Shown piece by piece: positions 38,177 through 46,166 of a stretch of DNA of 64,000 bases (position 1 is its first letter; each line of letters begins with the position of its first letter). A model generated the notes under the pieces. It ran no database searches. It saw nothing but the letters and a program-made list of their open reading frames with translations, and was not told the origin of the DNA. The position numbers and the translations under genes were made by a program. Origin of the DNA: a virus; the IMG/VR virus record IMGVR_UViG_3300023174_000044, positions 186,001-250,000 of that record; one strand, given 5' to 3'.

Positions 38177-39086
38177 GTTCTCTCCATAAATCTAATGTCG
38201 TACAGTGAAAACCGCCGCCTAATGTTCTACTATGTCGTAATTCCAACGGAACTACTGTAAAACCTCGTTGCTCTAGTATGCGTATCAACTCTGTTTGCTT
38301 TTGGTCAACAATCACTGTTGTTGGGTCAACCACTAACATATTTAAGGCAATCCACTTGCTAGCATACGGGTAATTATAGAAGTCTTGCTCAATAACTTCA
38401 TCTATATAAATTTTATCCCATTTTTCAAAAATTTTAGGGCAATTTGATGAATTAACCCTGCTACCATTCAACAATACAAGGCCTTCGCGCAATGCGGTAA
38501 TTGTAGAGTCAATATGCACACCACTATAAAAATTACAAATTTCAATCTCCACATCCGGGAACTGTTGTTGTAGCCAATCATATGCGGCACGATTGCCTGA
38601 TGGTGACTCTAAAAATAGCATCTTATCGTTTAGACGCAGTAGATTGGCCGCATCCAAAATCATACCTTCATTCCTGGGCATGTGTAGATAATTTGGTGAC
38701 AAGTCAACAATGTTGTGATAGCATTGTAATTCCATGTTTCGACATGGATACATCATGGCAGTATCTACAATGGTGTCTTTATAAACTAGCAATCTGTCAC
38801 GTGGGCAATAGTTGTACATTCCATCATGTGTTTGAAAGTTAAGTGGTTCCGGACGCACAACTTCTACACCTAGGCTGATCAGGGTTGTTGCCAACTTATC
38901 CAGATCTTCATTGGCTTCGTCAATGATCCTTTGAGGCACAGGACCACGTGGAACAGGAGTTTTTTTCCAGGAAGTTTTGTTACTTTCCAATTTAAACACA
39001 GGATCGTTCACAGGCCAGTTTGCATCTGTGGCAGATCCAACTACACAAGTTTTAAGTTTATCCCATTCGTTTTGGCTATAAATCAT
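38169..39086 (-). CDS. Amidinotransferase-family protein, third paralogue, 305 aa
   Basis: MIYSQNEWDKLKTCVVGSAT, CPRDRLLVYKD near residue 95, a GVHIDSTI loop near 195 (His) and Cys295 in GGGFHCTTLDLWRE. It resembles StrB-type inosamine-phosphate amidinotransferase more than the other two copies. The phage therefore has three members of one guanidino-group family. The overlap with the tail fibre gene is eight bases. Confidence 0.75.
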   Translation of the reverse strand: MIYSQNEWDKLKTCVVGSATDANWPVNDPVFKLESNKTSWKKTPVPRGPVPQRIIDEANEDLDKLATTLISLGVEVVRPEPLNFQTHDGMYNYCPRDRLLVYKDTIVDTAMMYPCRNMELQCYHNIVDLSPNYLHMPRNEGMILDAANLLRLNDKMLFLESPSGNRAAYDWLQQQFPDVEIEICNFYSGVHIDSTITALREGLVLLNGSRVNSSNCPKIFEKWDKIYIDEVIEQDFYNYPYASKWIALNMLVVDPTTVIVDQKQTELIRILEQRGFTVVPLELRHSRTLGGGFHCTTLDLWREHA

Positions 39087-39601
39087 AGATGTCCAGTAAT
39101 TTGAAGAGTGTACCTTGGTTCAAGTCCAATGTTAGCTGCCATATGTGGAGTATCGTATGACCATTCAACCACGGTGCCGGCTTGCCAATTAACAACAGGT
39201 TCTCCTAACACTTCAAGATAATGTCCTGACTTCCAGTCTTCTACCAGAACAATAGCTCGTCTTATTTTGTGCTCTTGACCTTTTAATTTAAAAATATCAA
39301 CATACCTAACATAAAGATCACTATGGGCTGGCATCACTGTTCCAGTATGCATTCTGTAATAAGCAGTACCAATATCTTTCCATCCCCGAGATTCAAACAA
39401 ATTAATAAATTTTTGATTCCACGATGGTAATTGATGTCTCATGTCACAAAGGTCACCAGTAATTTTGCTCTGATATCCTTGATTGATCCAATGGTTAACA
39501 CTTATTGGATCGTTAAACGGTTCATTGATGTAGTCAAGATGTTTGTATTCATTATCCCAGAATACATCAATGTTGTACTTACGACTGTCGTGTGTTGCCA
39601 T
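39083..39601 (-). CDS. Fe(II)/2OG oxygenase-like protein, 172 aa
   Basis: The C-terminal half has the HxD...H...R facial triad: H and D in PAHSDLY near residues 92-97, a late H in TPHMAANIG, and R in RYTLQITG. Beta strands around them fit a double-stranded beta-helix dioxygenase of the aspartyl-hydroxylase type. It overlaps the dehydrogenase and the amidinotransferase, so the three may act on one guanidinylated or oxidised sugar or peptide. Confidence 0.7.
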   Translation of the reverse strand: MATHDSRKYNIDVFWDNEYKHLDYINEPFNDPISVNHWINQGYQSKITGDLCDMRHQLPSWNQKFINLFESRGWKDIGTAYYRMHTGTVMPAHSDLYVRYVDIFKLKGQEHKIRRAIVLVEDWKSGHYLEVLGEPVVNWQAGTVVEWSYDTPHMAANIGLEPRYTLQITGHL

Positions 39602-40817
39602 AGTGGATAATTTTGTAACCTGTCATATCAACCATTTTGCGCCATGGATCTACAATGATACTGCCAGCTTCAATAGGAGTATAGAATGTATCGTCTCGTA
39701 CATCTCCAGTGTATCCATAGGTAATTTGTCGATTGTGTGCCATTAATAATACCACAGGGCCTTTGACAGATGCAATTACATCGTTGTTGTCATCTGCCAA
39801 TGGATCTAAATATTTAACGGTGCGGCCTGCTTCTTTAATGTAGTGCCCAATTAAAGTGCTGTAGCTACCAATACAATAAGGAACATCAGGCTTGTATGCT
39901 TTGCCATGAATGATAATTGGTAAATTTTTCTTTTCAGCAATATCAACAAGAAATAGTGCTAGATTTTTTGCTTGAACTTCTCGAGCATGCATGATTGTAT
40001 CAAACAAGTCATATCCAATGTCATACTCTTCAGCCAGCCAGCGCAAGGCAATGTTGTCACGTGGGTGGCATGCTCCTGCATCGCCCATGCCAGCTGTCAT
40101 GTACTTGGGTCCCATAATACGCATGTTTGACTGTGCCAGTGCGTCAGTGACAACGTCAACGTTGATGTTACCAATCTTTAGTGCAAAGTCTTGAATCATG
40201 TTGACCAGTCCTACCTTGGCACTGATGAATGTATTATAGAAGATTTTGATGGCTTCGCATTCGTCCCAGGTGCCAGTCACATAACGTGGATTGTTTTTCA
40301 TCAATGGACGATAGATATCTATTAGATCTCGCATTTCGCTGGCATCGCCTGTTTCTGTACCAATCATGACCATTTCAGGATTGGCCATGTCCCATTTTAC
40401 GCTTCCCATGGCAATCAAATAAGGGTTGTATAAAAACTGATGTTTGTTATCTAACAACGTGGCAAAATGTCTACGTGTAGTTCCTGGAAGTACTGTAGAA
40501 ATCAACACTACTCGTTTTGGTGTGGTGGCAAATTTGTTTACTTTAACCAGGGCATCCTTAACTGCGTCGTGTCCAAAATCTTTTGGCTCCATATGACTAG
40601 ATGGTACACTTCCGTCATACCCTTCGGTATGCGGTGTTGGTACAGCAATGAAAATCCAGTCACTCTTGTTGACTACCTCTTCGATGTCACAAACTTTAAC
40701 CGACTCGCTTTCTCGTGGGTAAATATCATAACCACGTACAGTATATTTTTCAGCGAAGACTTCTGCGCAATCCAAACCTAGCTTACCTAGGCCAATAAAC
40801 CCAATATTATTTGACAT
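39579..40817 (-). CDS. UDP-sugar 6-dehydrogenase, 412 aa
   Basis: NAD site GFIGLGKLG at residues 6-14, VPTPH and the catalytic Cys in GACHPRDNIALRWL (equivalent to GGSCFPKD of UDP-glucose dehydrogenase). C-terminal domain has GKAYKPDVPYCIGS. It oxidises UDP-glucose or another NDP-sugar to a uronic acid, for capsule or LPS sugars. The overlapping oxygenase and the divergent transferase make a surface-sugar cluster. Confidence 0.85.
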   Translation of the reverse strand: MSNNIGFIGLGKLGLDCAEVFAEKYTVRGYDIYPRESESVKVCDIEEVVNKSDWIFIAVPTPHTEGYDGSVPSSHMEPKDFGHDAVKDALVKVNKFATTPKRVVLISTVLPGTTRRHFATLLDNKHQFLYNPYLIAMGSVKWDMANPEMVMIGTETGDASEMRDLIDIYRPLMKNNPRYVTGTWDECEAIKIFYNTFISAKVGLVNMIQDFALKIGNINVDVVTDALAQSNMRIMGPKYMTAGMGDAGACHPRDNIALRWLAEEYDIGYDLFDTIMHAREVQAKNLALFLVDIAEKKNLPIIIHGKAYKPDVPYCIGSYSTLIGHYIKEAGRTVKYLDPLADDNNDVIASVKGPVVLLMAHNRQITYGYTGDVRDDTFYTPIEAGSIIVDPWRKMVDMTGYKIIHYGNTRQS

Positions 40818-40836
40818 GTTAATTCCTATTGATAAA

Positions 40837-42120
40837 ATGTATCACTACCTCGAAAGTTGTGTTGATTGTGATGTATTAATTTATCACTTTTATCCACACG
40901 GTAGTAAAGAAATTGAAGACCTTTCACAGTTTTCTAGTAAAGATCGTTCTTGGTTTGAATGGAACACCAGTTTGCTTATGGTCATGCACGATCAGGAACC
41001 TTTGAATTTTGACTATTACGATGAGGATAATTTAACAAACAGTATGTTACCTTGGTTTGATAAACACGACAAGTTAACTGCAAAAACCATGGAATTGGTG
41101 CCCGAAACTAAAGATATTTTAAGTAGACAAAACTTAAACTTTGTCTGTTACGGTCGTTCAATCTATGATAAAACGCTAATTTGTCACAGTGAGCAAAGAT
41201 CTGAAAATTTAAAAAAGTACCAAGAAAATAACATGGTAGGGGTTTATTGGTGGAGTCATGCAATTATTTCTAGAGACTGGTATCGTTATGCCGAACTTGA
41301 TCCGTTGTTGATTTATACAAACTCATTTAACAAAGACTTTAACATTTACAATCGAGCATGGTCTGGTTCTAGAGAATATCGTGTAAAATTTACAGACCTG
41401 CTTGTTGAAAACAATTTGATTAATAACTCAAACATTAAATTTTCTACTACCTGTGATCAACAACATTATCAACAATATCTTTATAAAAATCCAAAATTTA
41501 TACCTAACAATGATTTATCAATGTTGCCTGAACCAACAGCGTCATCGACTTATAGTGCAGATTATTCTGCGGACGACTACAAAGAATGTTGGTTTGATGT
41601 TGTGCTTGAAACACTATTTGATGATCAACGGTTGCATATCACAGAAAAAACCCTACGACCAATTGCCTGTGGCAAACCATTTATTTTGACAGCCACACAC
41701 GGAAGCCTTGAGTATCTTCATAGTTATGGTTTTAAAACATTCGGGGATTACATCAACGAAAGCTATGATTCGATCTCAGATCCGTATCAACGATTAGAAG
41801 CAATAATTCAGTTAATGACAAAAATATCAATGCTATCACCAAATGAAAAAGAAGAACTTAATAAAAAATTTCTTCCTATAATCAAATACAATCAGCAAAG
41901 ATTCTTTAGTAAAGAATTTAGTGACCGGGTAATCAACGAATTTAAAACAAATTATAAATTGGCCAGAGACATTGCTAATCAGCATTGCACTGGACAAGCT
42001 TGGAAATTTGTTAACAAACTTAACTGTACCAATCCTGAAATAAAAGAAAATCTGTTTAGCGAGAATCCCAAAAAATCCAAAGCTGATATTATTAAGTTTT
42101 TTAAACTAATTAAAAGCTAA
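40837..42120 (+). CDS. Glycosyltransferase-like phage protein, 427 aa
   Basis: The C-terminal third (LHITEKTLRPIACGKPFILT, YGFKTFGDYINESYDSI) matches the donor-binding region of FucT/GT10-type transferases found in phages. An earlier ATG at 40816 overlaps the dehydrogenase start; 40837 avoids that overlap. No membrane helix. It probably adds a sugar, perhaps a uronic acid from the neighbouring dehydrogenase, to a glycan or virion part. Divergent promoters must lie in a very short gap. Confidence 0.65.
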   Translation: MYHYLESCVDCDVLIYHFYPHGSKEIEDLSQFSSKDRSWFEWNTSLLMVMHDQEPLNFDYYDEDNLTNSMLPWFDKHDKLTAKTMELVPETKDILSRQNLNFVCYGRSIYDKTLICHSEQRSENLKKYQENNMVGVYWWSHAIISRDWYRYAELDPLLIYTNSFNKDFNIYNRAWSGSREYRVKFTDLLVENNLINNSNIKFSTTCDQQHYQQYLYKNPKFIPNNDLSMLPEPTASSTYSADYSADDYKECWFDVVLETLFDDQRLHITEKTLRPIACGKPFILTATHGSLEYLHSYGFKTFGDYINESYDSISDPYQRLEAIIQLMTKISMLSPNEKEELNKKFLPIIKYNQQRFFSKEFSDRVINEFKTNYKLARDIANQHCTGQAWKFVNKLNCTNPEIKENLFSENPKKSKADIIKFFKLIKS

Positions 42121-42475
42121 TCTTTTTTTCAATTACTCCGGCCCAATGTTCTCCCGGATCTGCTTGTTTGTATTCTTTAATGCGTATAGCAACATCGTCA
42201 TAAAAACTGTTGAGTTCACCTCGCCATTTGCCCATTAAATGCTCAAGTGCATCTTCGCAGTACTTCCAATTTTTAAGACGATAGTTTTTCATCATGTTAT
42301 TGTGCAATTCTCTAAAACGATCCAGAGTCACAAACTCTTCAAGACCCACCTTTTCAACCAGGCAATATGCAGTTACTGGGGTAGCAGACCCTGAAAACAA
42401 TAATGTATCTAATTCAAGTATTGTGTATTTTTGATCAATTTCTTTGACGTTTTCTTCACCTAAAATTATGTTCAT
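42110..42475 (-). CDS. Conserved T4-type phage protein, 121 aa
   Basis: MNIILGEENVKEIDQKYTIL, then LDTLLF, FRELHNNMMKNYRLKNWKYC and HLMGKWRGELNSFYDDV. The pattern is a conserved small protein of T4-like cyanophages whose role is unknown. It overlaps the plus-strand glycosyltransferase-like gene by 11 bases at their 3' ends. Confidence 0.75.
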   Translation of the reverse strand: MNIILGEENVKEIDQKYTILELDTLLFSGSATPVTAYCLVEKVGLEEFVTLDRFRELHNNMMKNYRLKNWKYCEDALEHLMGKWRGELNSFYDDVAIRIKEYKQADPGEHWAGVIEKKISF

Positions 42476-42487
42476 GGTCTAAATCCT

Positions 42488-42495
42488 TTTAAATA
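42488..42495 (+). promoter_or_regulatory. T4-late-type promoter element (candidate)
   Basis: tttaaata six bases before the ATG of the phosphoesterase gene; spacing would give a leaderless late RNA. Confidence 0.4.
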
Positions 42496-42501
42496 TGTAT
42501 C

Positions 42502-43290
42502 ATGCAATTTTCATTTGATCTTATTTCAGACCTTCATTTAGAAACGTGGCCCGAGTTTAATTGGGAAGGCCAAGCCACCAGCCAATTCTGTATTGTTGCT
42601 GGGGATGTTTCAAAAAGTCACCAACTCCTTTCACAGTCCCTCAGTCACCTTAGTGACTGTTACCAAGGTGTTTTTTATATCGACGGCAACGACGAGCATA
42701 AACAAAATCTCAATCAAATTGGGGGCAATTACAAAGAAATTCAAGGTATCCTTGATGAGTTTCCAAATGTCATTTATCTTCAAGACAACGCTGTGGTAGT
42801 CAATGGTGTAGCAATCATTGCAACCAATGGTTGGTGGACCTGGGACTTTGATGCTGATCTTGATCCGGTCGAAAGCAAACAAGCATTTAGAGATAAGTTC
42901 AACTGTGAATCCTGGGTTCCTGAGGTTATTGAAAGTATTGCATTTAATGATGTTGATTATCTGTCTTCGTCAGTTAAACGGCTACAAACTCATAGCGATG
43001 TTAAAAAAATTATTGTTGTCACACATACAGTACCGTCTAGAGATTTAATTAGTCACGACGTTGAACTAATAGGAACACATAGATACAATACCATGGGTAA
43101 TAGTTTTATTCAACAAATACTACACGAAGATTCAGAAAATAAGATTAGTCATTGGTGCTTTGGGCATTATCATGGCAGCGTTGATCGAGTAATTGACGGA
43201 ATACGATATGTTAACAACTGTAAAGGAAGAGGTGATACACAATGGAAGAAGTCAGTTTATCATCCTTTACGAATTGAAGTTGATTTTTAA
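42502..43290 (+). CDS. Calcineurin-like phosphoesterase, 262 aa
   Basis: SDLHLE near residue 9, a GD in VAGDVSK near 33, GNDEH in place of GNHD near 62, VTHTVPS near 172 and GHYHG near 218. The order and spacing fit the metallophosphoesterase fold, and a two-metal centre is likely. The altered GNDEH may shift substrate choice. Similar T4-like phage phosphoesterases are known without substrates. It ends four bases inside the ClpS gene end. Confidence 0.8.
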   Translation: MQFSFDLISDLHLETWPEFNWEGQATSQFCIVAGDVSKSHQLLSQSLSHLSDCYQGVFYIDGNDEHKQNLNQIGGNYKEIQGILDEFPNVIYLQDNAVVVNGVAIIATNGWWTWDFDADLDPVESKQAFRDKFNCESWVPEVIESIAFNDVDYLSSSVKRLQTHSDVKKIIVVTHTVPSRDLISHDVELIGTHRYNTMGNSFIQQILHEDSENKISHWCFGHYHGSVDRVIDGIRYVNNCKGRGDTQWKKSVYHPLRIEVDF

Positions 43291-43589
43291 GCAATCTCGG
43301 GTTCTAATTTAATCTGCAGTGGGTACCCTTCGGTTCTGGCACTAACAGTAATTTCAATTCCCTTTTGCTCGGCAATTTCATACGGCAAAACTGCAACACA
43401 GGCAGATCCTGCATCGTGAATATCTGTTGTAATTTTTTCAGCGGTAACTGTGGTATATTCAAAATATTGAATTAAACTTCCAATTACAAATTCCATAGAT
43501 GTTTGATTGTCGTTGATATAGATAACCTTAAACATTGGAGGCTCTGCCAATCTTACGTTTGGTTTAATTCTATTTTTGGTGTCGGCCAT
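43287..43589 (-). CDS. clpS: ClpS-like adaptor, 100 aa
   Basis: Core AEPPMFKVIYINDNQTSMEF matches the ClpS fold that binds N-degron substrates (P-(M/Y)-(K/F)-V...ND..TPMEFV). EKITTDIHDAGSACVAVLPY and EIAEQKGIEITVSAR follow as in ClpS. In hosts ClpS brings N-end-rule substrates to ClpA. The phage carries ClpX and ClpP as well, so it could steer degradation to chosen host proteins. Start ATG at 43589; an earlier ATG at 43625 is less likely. Confidence 0.8.
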   Translation of the reverse strand: MADTKNRIKPNVRLAEPPMFKVIYINDNQTSMEFVIGSLIQYFEYTTVTAEKITTDIHDAGSACVAVLPYEIAEQKGIEITVSARTEGYPLQIKLEPEIA

Positions 43590-43610
43590 TGTTATTATCT
43601 TCCTTTGCGG

Positions 43611-43641
43611 ATACTTGTAGGGCACCGTGCCCTACAAGTAT
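43611..43641 (-). repeat. 15-bp-arm palindrome between Hsp20 and ClpS genes
   Basis: Arms 43611-43625 and 43627-43641 are exact inverse complements around one base. No U-tract follows on either strand, so it is unlikely to be a simple terminator. It may be an RNase III/E processing site, an RNA-stability element or a protein-binding site. Confidence 0.6.
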
Positions 43642-43659
43642 TTAACATTAACTATTATA

Positions 43660-44094
43660 TTATGAAGCGTAGTTAATTGCAATAGTTTTTGGCTTGGCTG
43701 AGTCAGGAATTACACGCTCTAGCTTGACAGATAAGATTCCGTCTTTGGCCACAGCATCCTTAACTTCAACATGATCACCTAGACTAAATGTGCGAATAAA
43801 CTTGCGAGCACTAATGCCCTGATGACGGAAAATATATCCTTCGGGCGTTGTTTCTGTTTTTTCGCCGGTGATAATAATTTCACCGTCTTTAACAGTGATT
43901 TCAAGATCGCCTTGATTAAATCCGGCCACGGCAACCTGTACTTCGTAGGTGTTTTCACCTGTTTCTACAATGTTATATGGAGGATAATTAGTTGCGGCGT
44001 GATCGATCTGATTAACAATACGATCAAATAGTCTATCAACGCCAATAGCGTTACGATAGAAGGGGGTGATATCAAAAGATGTGATTTTAGTCAT
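43660..44094 (-). CDS. Hsp20/alpha-crystallin small heat-shock protein, 144 aa
   Basis: Alpha-crystallin domain about residues 40-135: YNIVETGENTYEVQVAVAGF, DLEITVKDGEIIITGEK and GILSVKLERVIP. C-terminal KPKTIAIN holds an IXI-like motif. N-terminus (RLFDRIV...) is like IbpA. It holds unfolded proteins, perhaps virion proteins, in a refoldable state. T4-like cyanophages often carry hsp20. Next to clpS, it adds to a protein-quality cluster. Confidence 0.85.
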   Translation of the reverse strand: MTKITSFDITPFYRNAIGVDRLFDRIVNQIDHAATNYPPYNIVETGENTYEVQVAVAGFNQGDLEITVKDGEIIITGEKTETTPEGYIFRHQGISARKFIRTFSLGDHVEVKDAVAKDGILSVKLERVIPDSAKPKTIAINYAS

Positions 44095-44160
44095 GTCATT
44101 TCTCCTTTATTAAGCAAGTTGACTATACATGTAGCCCGACCATCGGCGCTACAAAGTATA

Positions 44161-44189
44161 TTTATACAGGAAATTTCTAGATAAGTCAA
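44161..44189 (-). promoter_or_regulatory. Hsp20 promoter (sigma70 or late type)
   Basis: Minus strand TTGACT (44189-44184), 17 bp, TATAAA (44166-44161). The sequence TATAAATA (44166-44159) also matches a T4 late promoter, so the site may serve both early and late. Confidence 0.65.
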
Positions 44190-44213
44190 TACTGTTTGGC
44201 GTTTTTGTCTACC

Positions 44214-44657
44214 TTAGCTGTGTAAGTTATGTTGTCGTTTGTCTTTAAGAATAGAAAGAGTCAGGCGAGCTACACAAGTCAATTTGCCAGCATCATTTTT
44301 TAAATCAATGGCCCACACATGAATAGAATTGCCTAATTGAATAGGACAAGCTGTTGCAGTTACCCATCCTCTTTTTACTGGGGCAATATGATTGGCATTG
44401 ATATCTAATCCCACGCATCGAAATCCTGATTCAATTGCATAATAGGCAGCATAAGATGCTACGGTCTCTGCCAGGACTACATTCATGCCACCGTTTATAG
44501 AACCCCAAGGTTGCATGGTTTTATGGTCAACAGGAATACGTGCAGTCACATAATTGTCACCAATGTCTGTAAATTCAATACCTACATGTTCCCCACTATT
44601 TCCTTTACTCAATGCATTGAGCAAGTCTAATGATATAGGTTTTTTCCAAATGGTCAT
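44214..44657 (-). CDS. Hotdog-fold thioesterase, 147 aa
   Basis: MTIWKKPISLDLLNALSKGN and GSINGGMNVVLAETVASYAA closely follow EntH/YbdB-type hotdog thioesterases (which have HGG...LAE). The catalytic Glu of LAET is kept; the usual His of HGG is Asn. It probably hydrolyses an acyl-CoA or aromatic thioester. With the desaturase this adds a second lipid-related activity. Function in infection unknown. Confidence 0.8.
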   Translation of the reverse strand: MTIWKKPISLDLLNALSKGNSGEHVGIEFTDIGDNYVTARIPVDHKTMQPWGSINGGMNVVLAETVASYAAYYAIESGFRCVGLDINANHIAPVKRGWVTATACPIQLGNSIHVWAIDLKNDAGKLTCVARLTLSILKDKRQHNLHS

Positions 44658-44695
44658 TAATTATTCTCCCAACATTAATTGTGGTTACTATACCT

Positions 44696-44908
44696 CTATT
44701 TGATATTCCTGACCTTGTATTCGCAGTCTGCCCAAGTAATAAAAAACAAAGTAAAGTGCTCAGGTTGATTTAATCCAAGTCGATATTTTAAACCCTTGGC
44801 TACTTTAGTTGTATAAGGTATGTTGTGTTTTTTTGCCCAGAGATCAACTGCATCTTCAAGGTCATCAAAATTGTCCATTGCGTTTAAAATATCAAATTCA
44901 ATGTACAT
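44696..44908 (-). CDS. Small acidic protein, 70 aa
   Basis: MYIEFDILNAMDNFDDLEDA then VDLWAKKHNIPYTTKVAKGL. Helix followed by a beta-strand half ending in DCEYKVRNIK. No family recognised; the position beside clpX suggests a possible adaptor, but this is only context. Confidence 0.6.
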   Translation of the reverse strand: MYIEFDILNAMDNFDDLEDAVDLWAKKHNIPYTTKVAKGLKYRLGLNQPEHFTLFFITWADCEYKVRNIK

Positions 44909-44969
44909 TAATAAAGTTTTTTTTGGGAGCTCTTGACTTTATAGAACTGCTTTCCCCAAAATATTTTCC

Positions 44970-46166
44970 TTATATGTTATCAGGATTATTTATTAGGTCG
45001 GCATTGATATTCACGCATTTAATTTCTCGCTTGACATAGTCTCGTAGTTTAAACATGTGCGGCATTAGTGCTCGTTCAACTTCGGATTGCAAAGCTCTTG
45101 CTCCAGTTCCTGAATTAATTGCACGTTTTACAATTGCGTCAATACTGCTAGATTCAAAATTTAGTTCAACTTGATCTTGTTTGAAAATCCAACGATATTG
45201 ATCTAAGATATTGTGTTTTACTTCAGTCAGTACACGAGTCATTGATGACTCATCTAATTCTTCCAAAGTAACTACACTAGGAAAACGTCCTACAAATTCA
45301 GGAATCATTCCAAAACGCACCAGGTCGTCTGGAGTAACCTGGGTCAGGTCAACATCTCTGTTAGAAATCATTTCTGTGTTAAATCCAATATTTGATCCGT
45401 TGATACGATTTTTTAAAATGCTGTTAAGGCCAACAAATGCTCCACCTGTAATAAACAAAATTTTACTGGTGTCAATTTCGATCATTTCGCCTCCGGGATG
45501 TTTTCTACCACCGGAGTTTGGAATACGACATACAGTACCTTCAACTAGCTTTAGCAATGCTTGTTGAACACCTTCTCCTGATACGTCCCTGGTGATACTA
45601 GTGCTTTCACTTTTACGTGCAATTTTATCAATTTCATCTACAAATACAATTCCATGCTGTGCTTTTTCAACGTCATTACCCGATGCCGCATATAATCGAC
45701 TAATCAACATTTCAACGTCGTCACCAACATAGCCTGCTTCAGTAATACTGGTAGCATCTGCAATAACAAACGGAACATCTAAATATCTTGCCACTGTCTT
45801 GGCAAGAAGTGTTTTACCTGATCCAGTTGGGCCAAGCATAAGAATGTTGGCTTTGGATAGTTCAATTTCTGTTCCTATGTTTTGTAGTCGTTTGTAATGA
45901 TTAACAATTGCAACGCTAAGAACAACTTTTGCACGATCTTGACCAATAACGTATTGATCAAGAAATTCTTTAAGCTTCATGGGATCCATGCGTTCTACGT
46001 CATTGATGATTTCTGCTGGGGGCTGGTCTTCTAACAAGTCCTGGCATAATGTAACACATTCGTTGCAGATTGCAACATCGTCACTGACAATTAGTTTTTT
46101 TACTACGTCTTTTTCTTTACCACAGAAGCTACAGGCGTGTTTGTGTTGTTGCAGTACAGCAGTCAT
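44970..46166 (-). CDS. clpX: ClpX ATPase, 398 aa
   Basis: N-terminal C4 zinc site (C12, C15, C34, C37), Walker A GPTGSGKT (112-119), GYVG pore loop (near 150), Walker [10 protein letters not shown] and a NIGF loop near residue 255 that docks on ClpP. Length is slightly below host ClpX (about 424). It unfolds tagged proteins for ClpP. With the ClpP-like protease and ClpS-like adaptor this phage could run its own Clp machine or redirect the host one. ATG overlaps the previous stop. Confidence 0.9.
   Translation of the reverse strand: MTAVLQQHKHACSFCGKEKDVVKKLIVSDDVAICNECVTLCQDLLEDQPPAEIINDVERMDPMKLKEFLDQYVIGQDRAKVVLSVAIVNHYKRLQNIGTEIELSKANILMLGPTGSGKTLLAKTVARYLDVPFVIADATSITEAGYVGDDVEMLISRLYAASGNDVEKAQHGIVFVDEIDKIARKSESTSITRDVSGEGVQQALLKLVEGTVCRIPNSGGRKHPGGEMIEIDTSKILFITGGAFVGLNSILKNRINGSNIGFNTEMISNRDVDLTQVTPDDLVRFGMIPEFVGRFPSVVTLEELDESSMTRVLTEVKHNILDQYRWIFKQDQVELNFESSSIDAIVKRAINSGTGARALQSEVERALMPHMFKLRDYVKREIKCVNINADLINNPDNI

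Noticed and set aside
44159-44166. Exact TATAAATA before hsp20 as proof of late expression
   Set aside because: A TTGACT box stands 17 bp upstream, so the site also fits a sigma70 promoter; the class cannot be decided from sequence.
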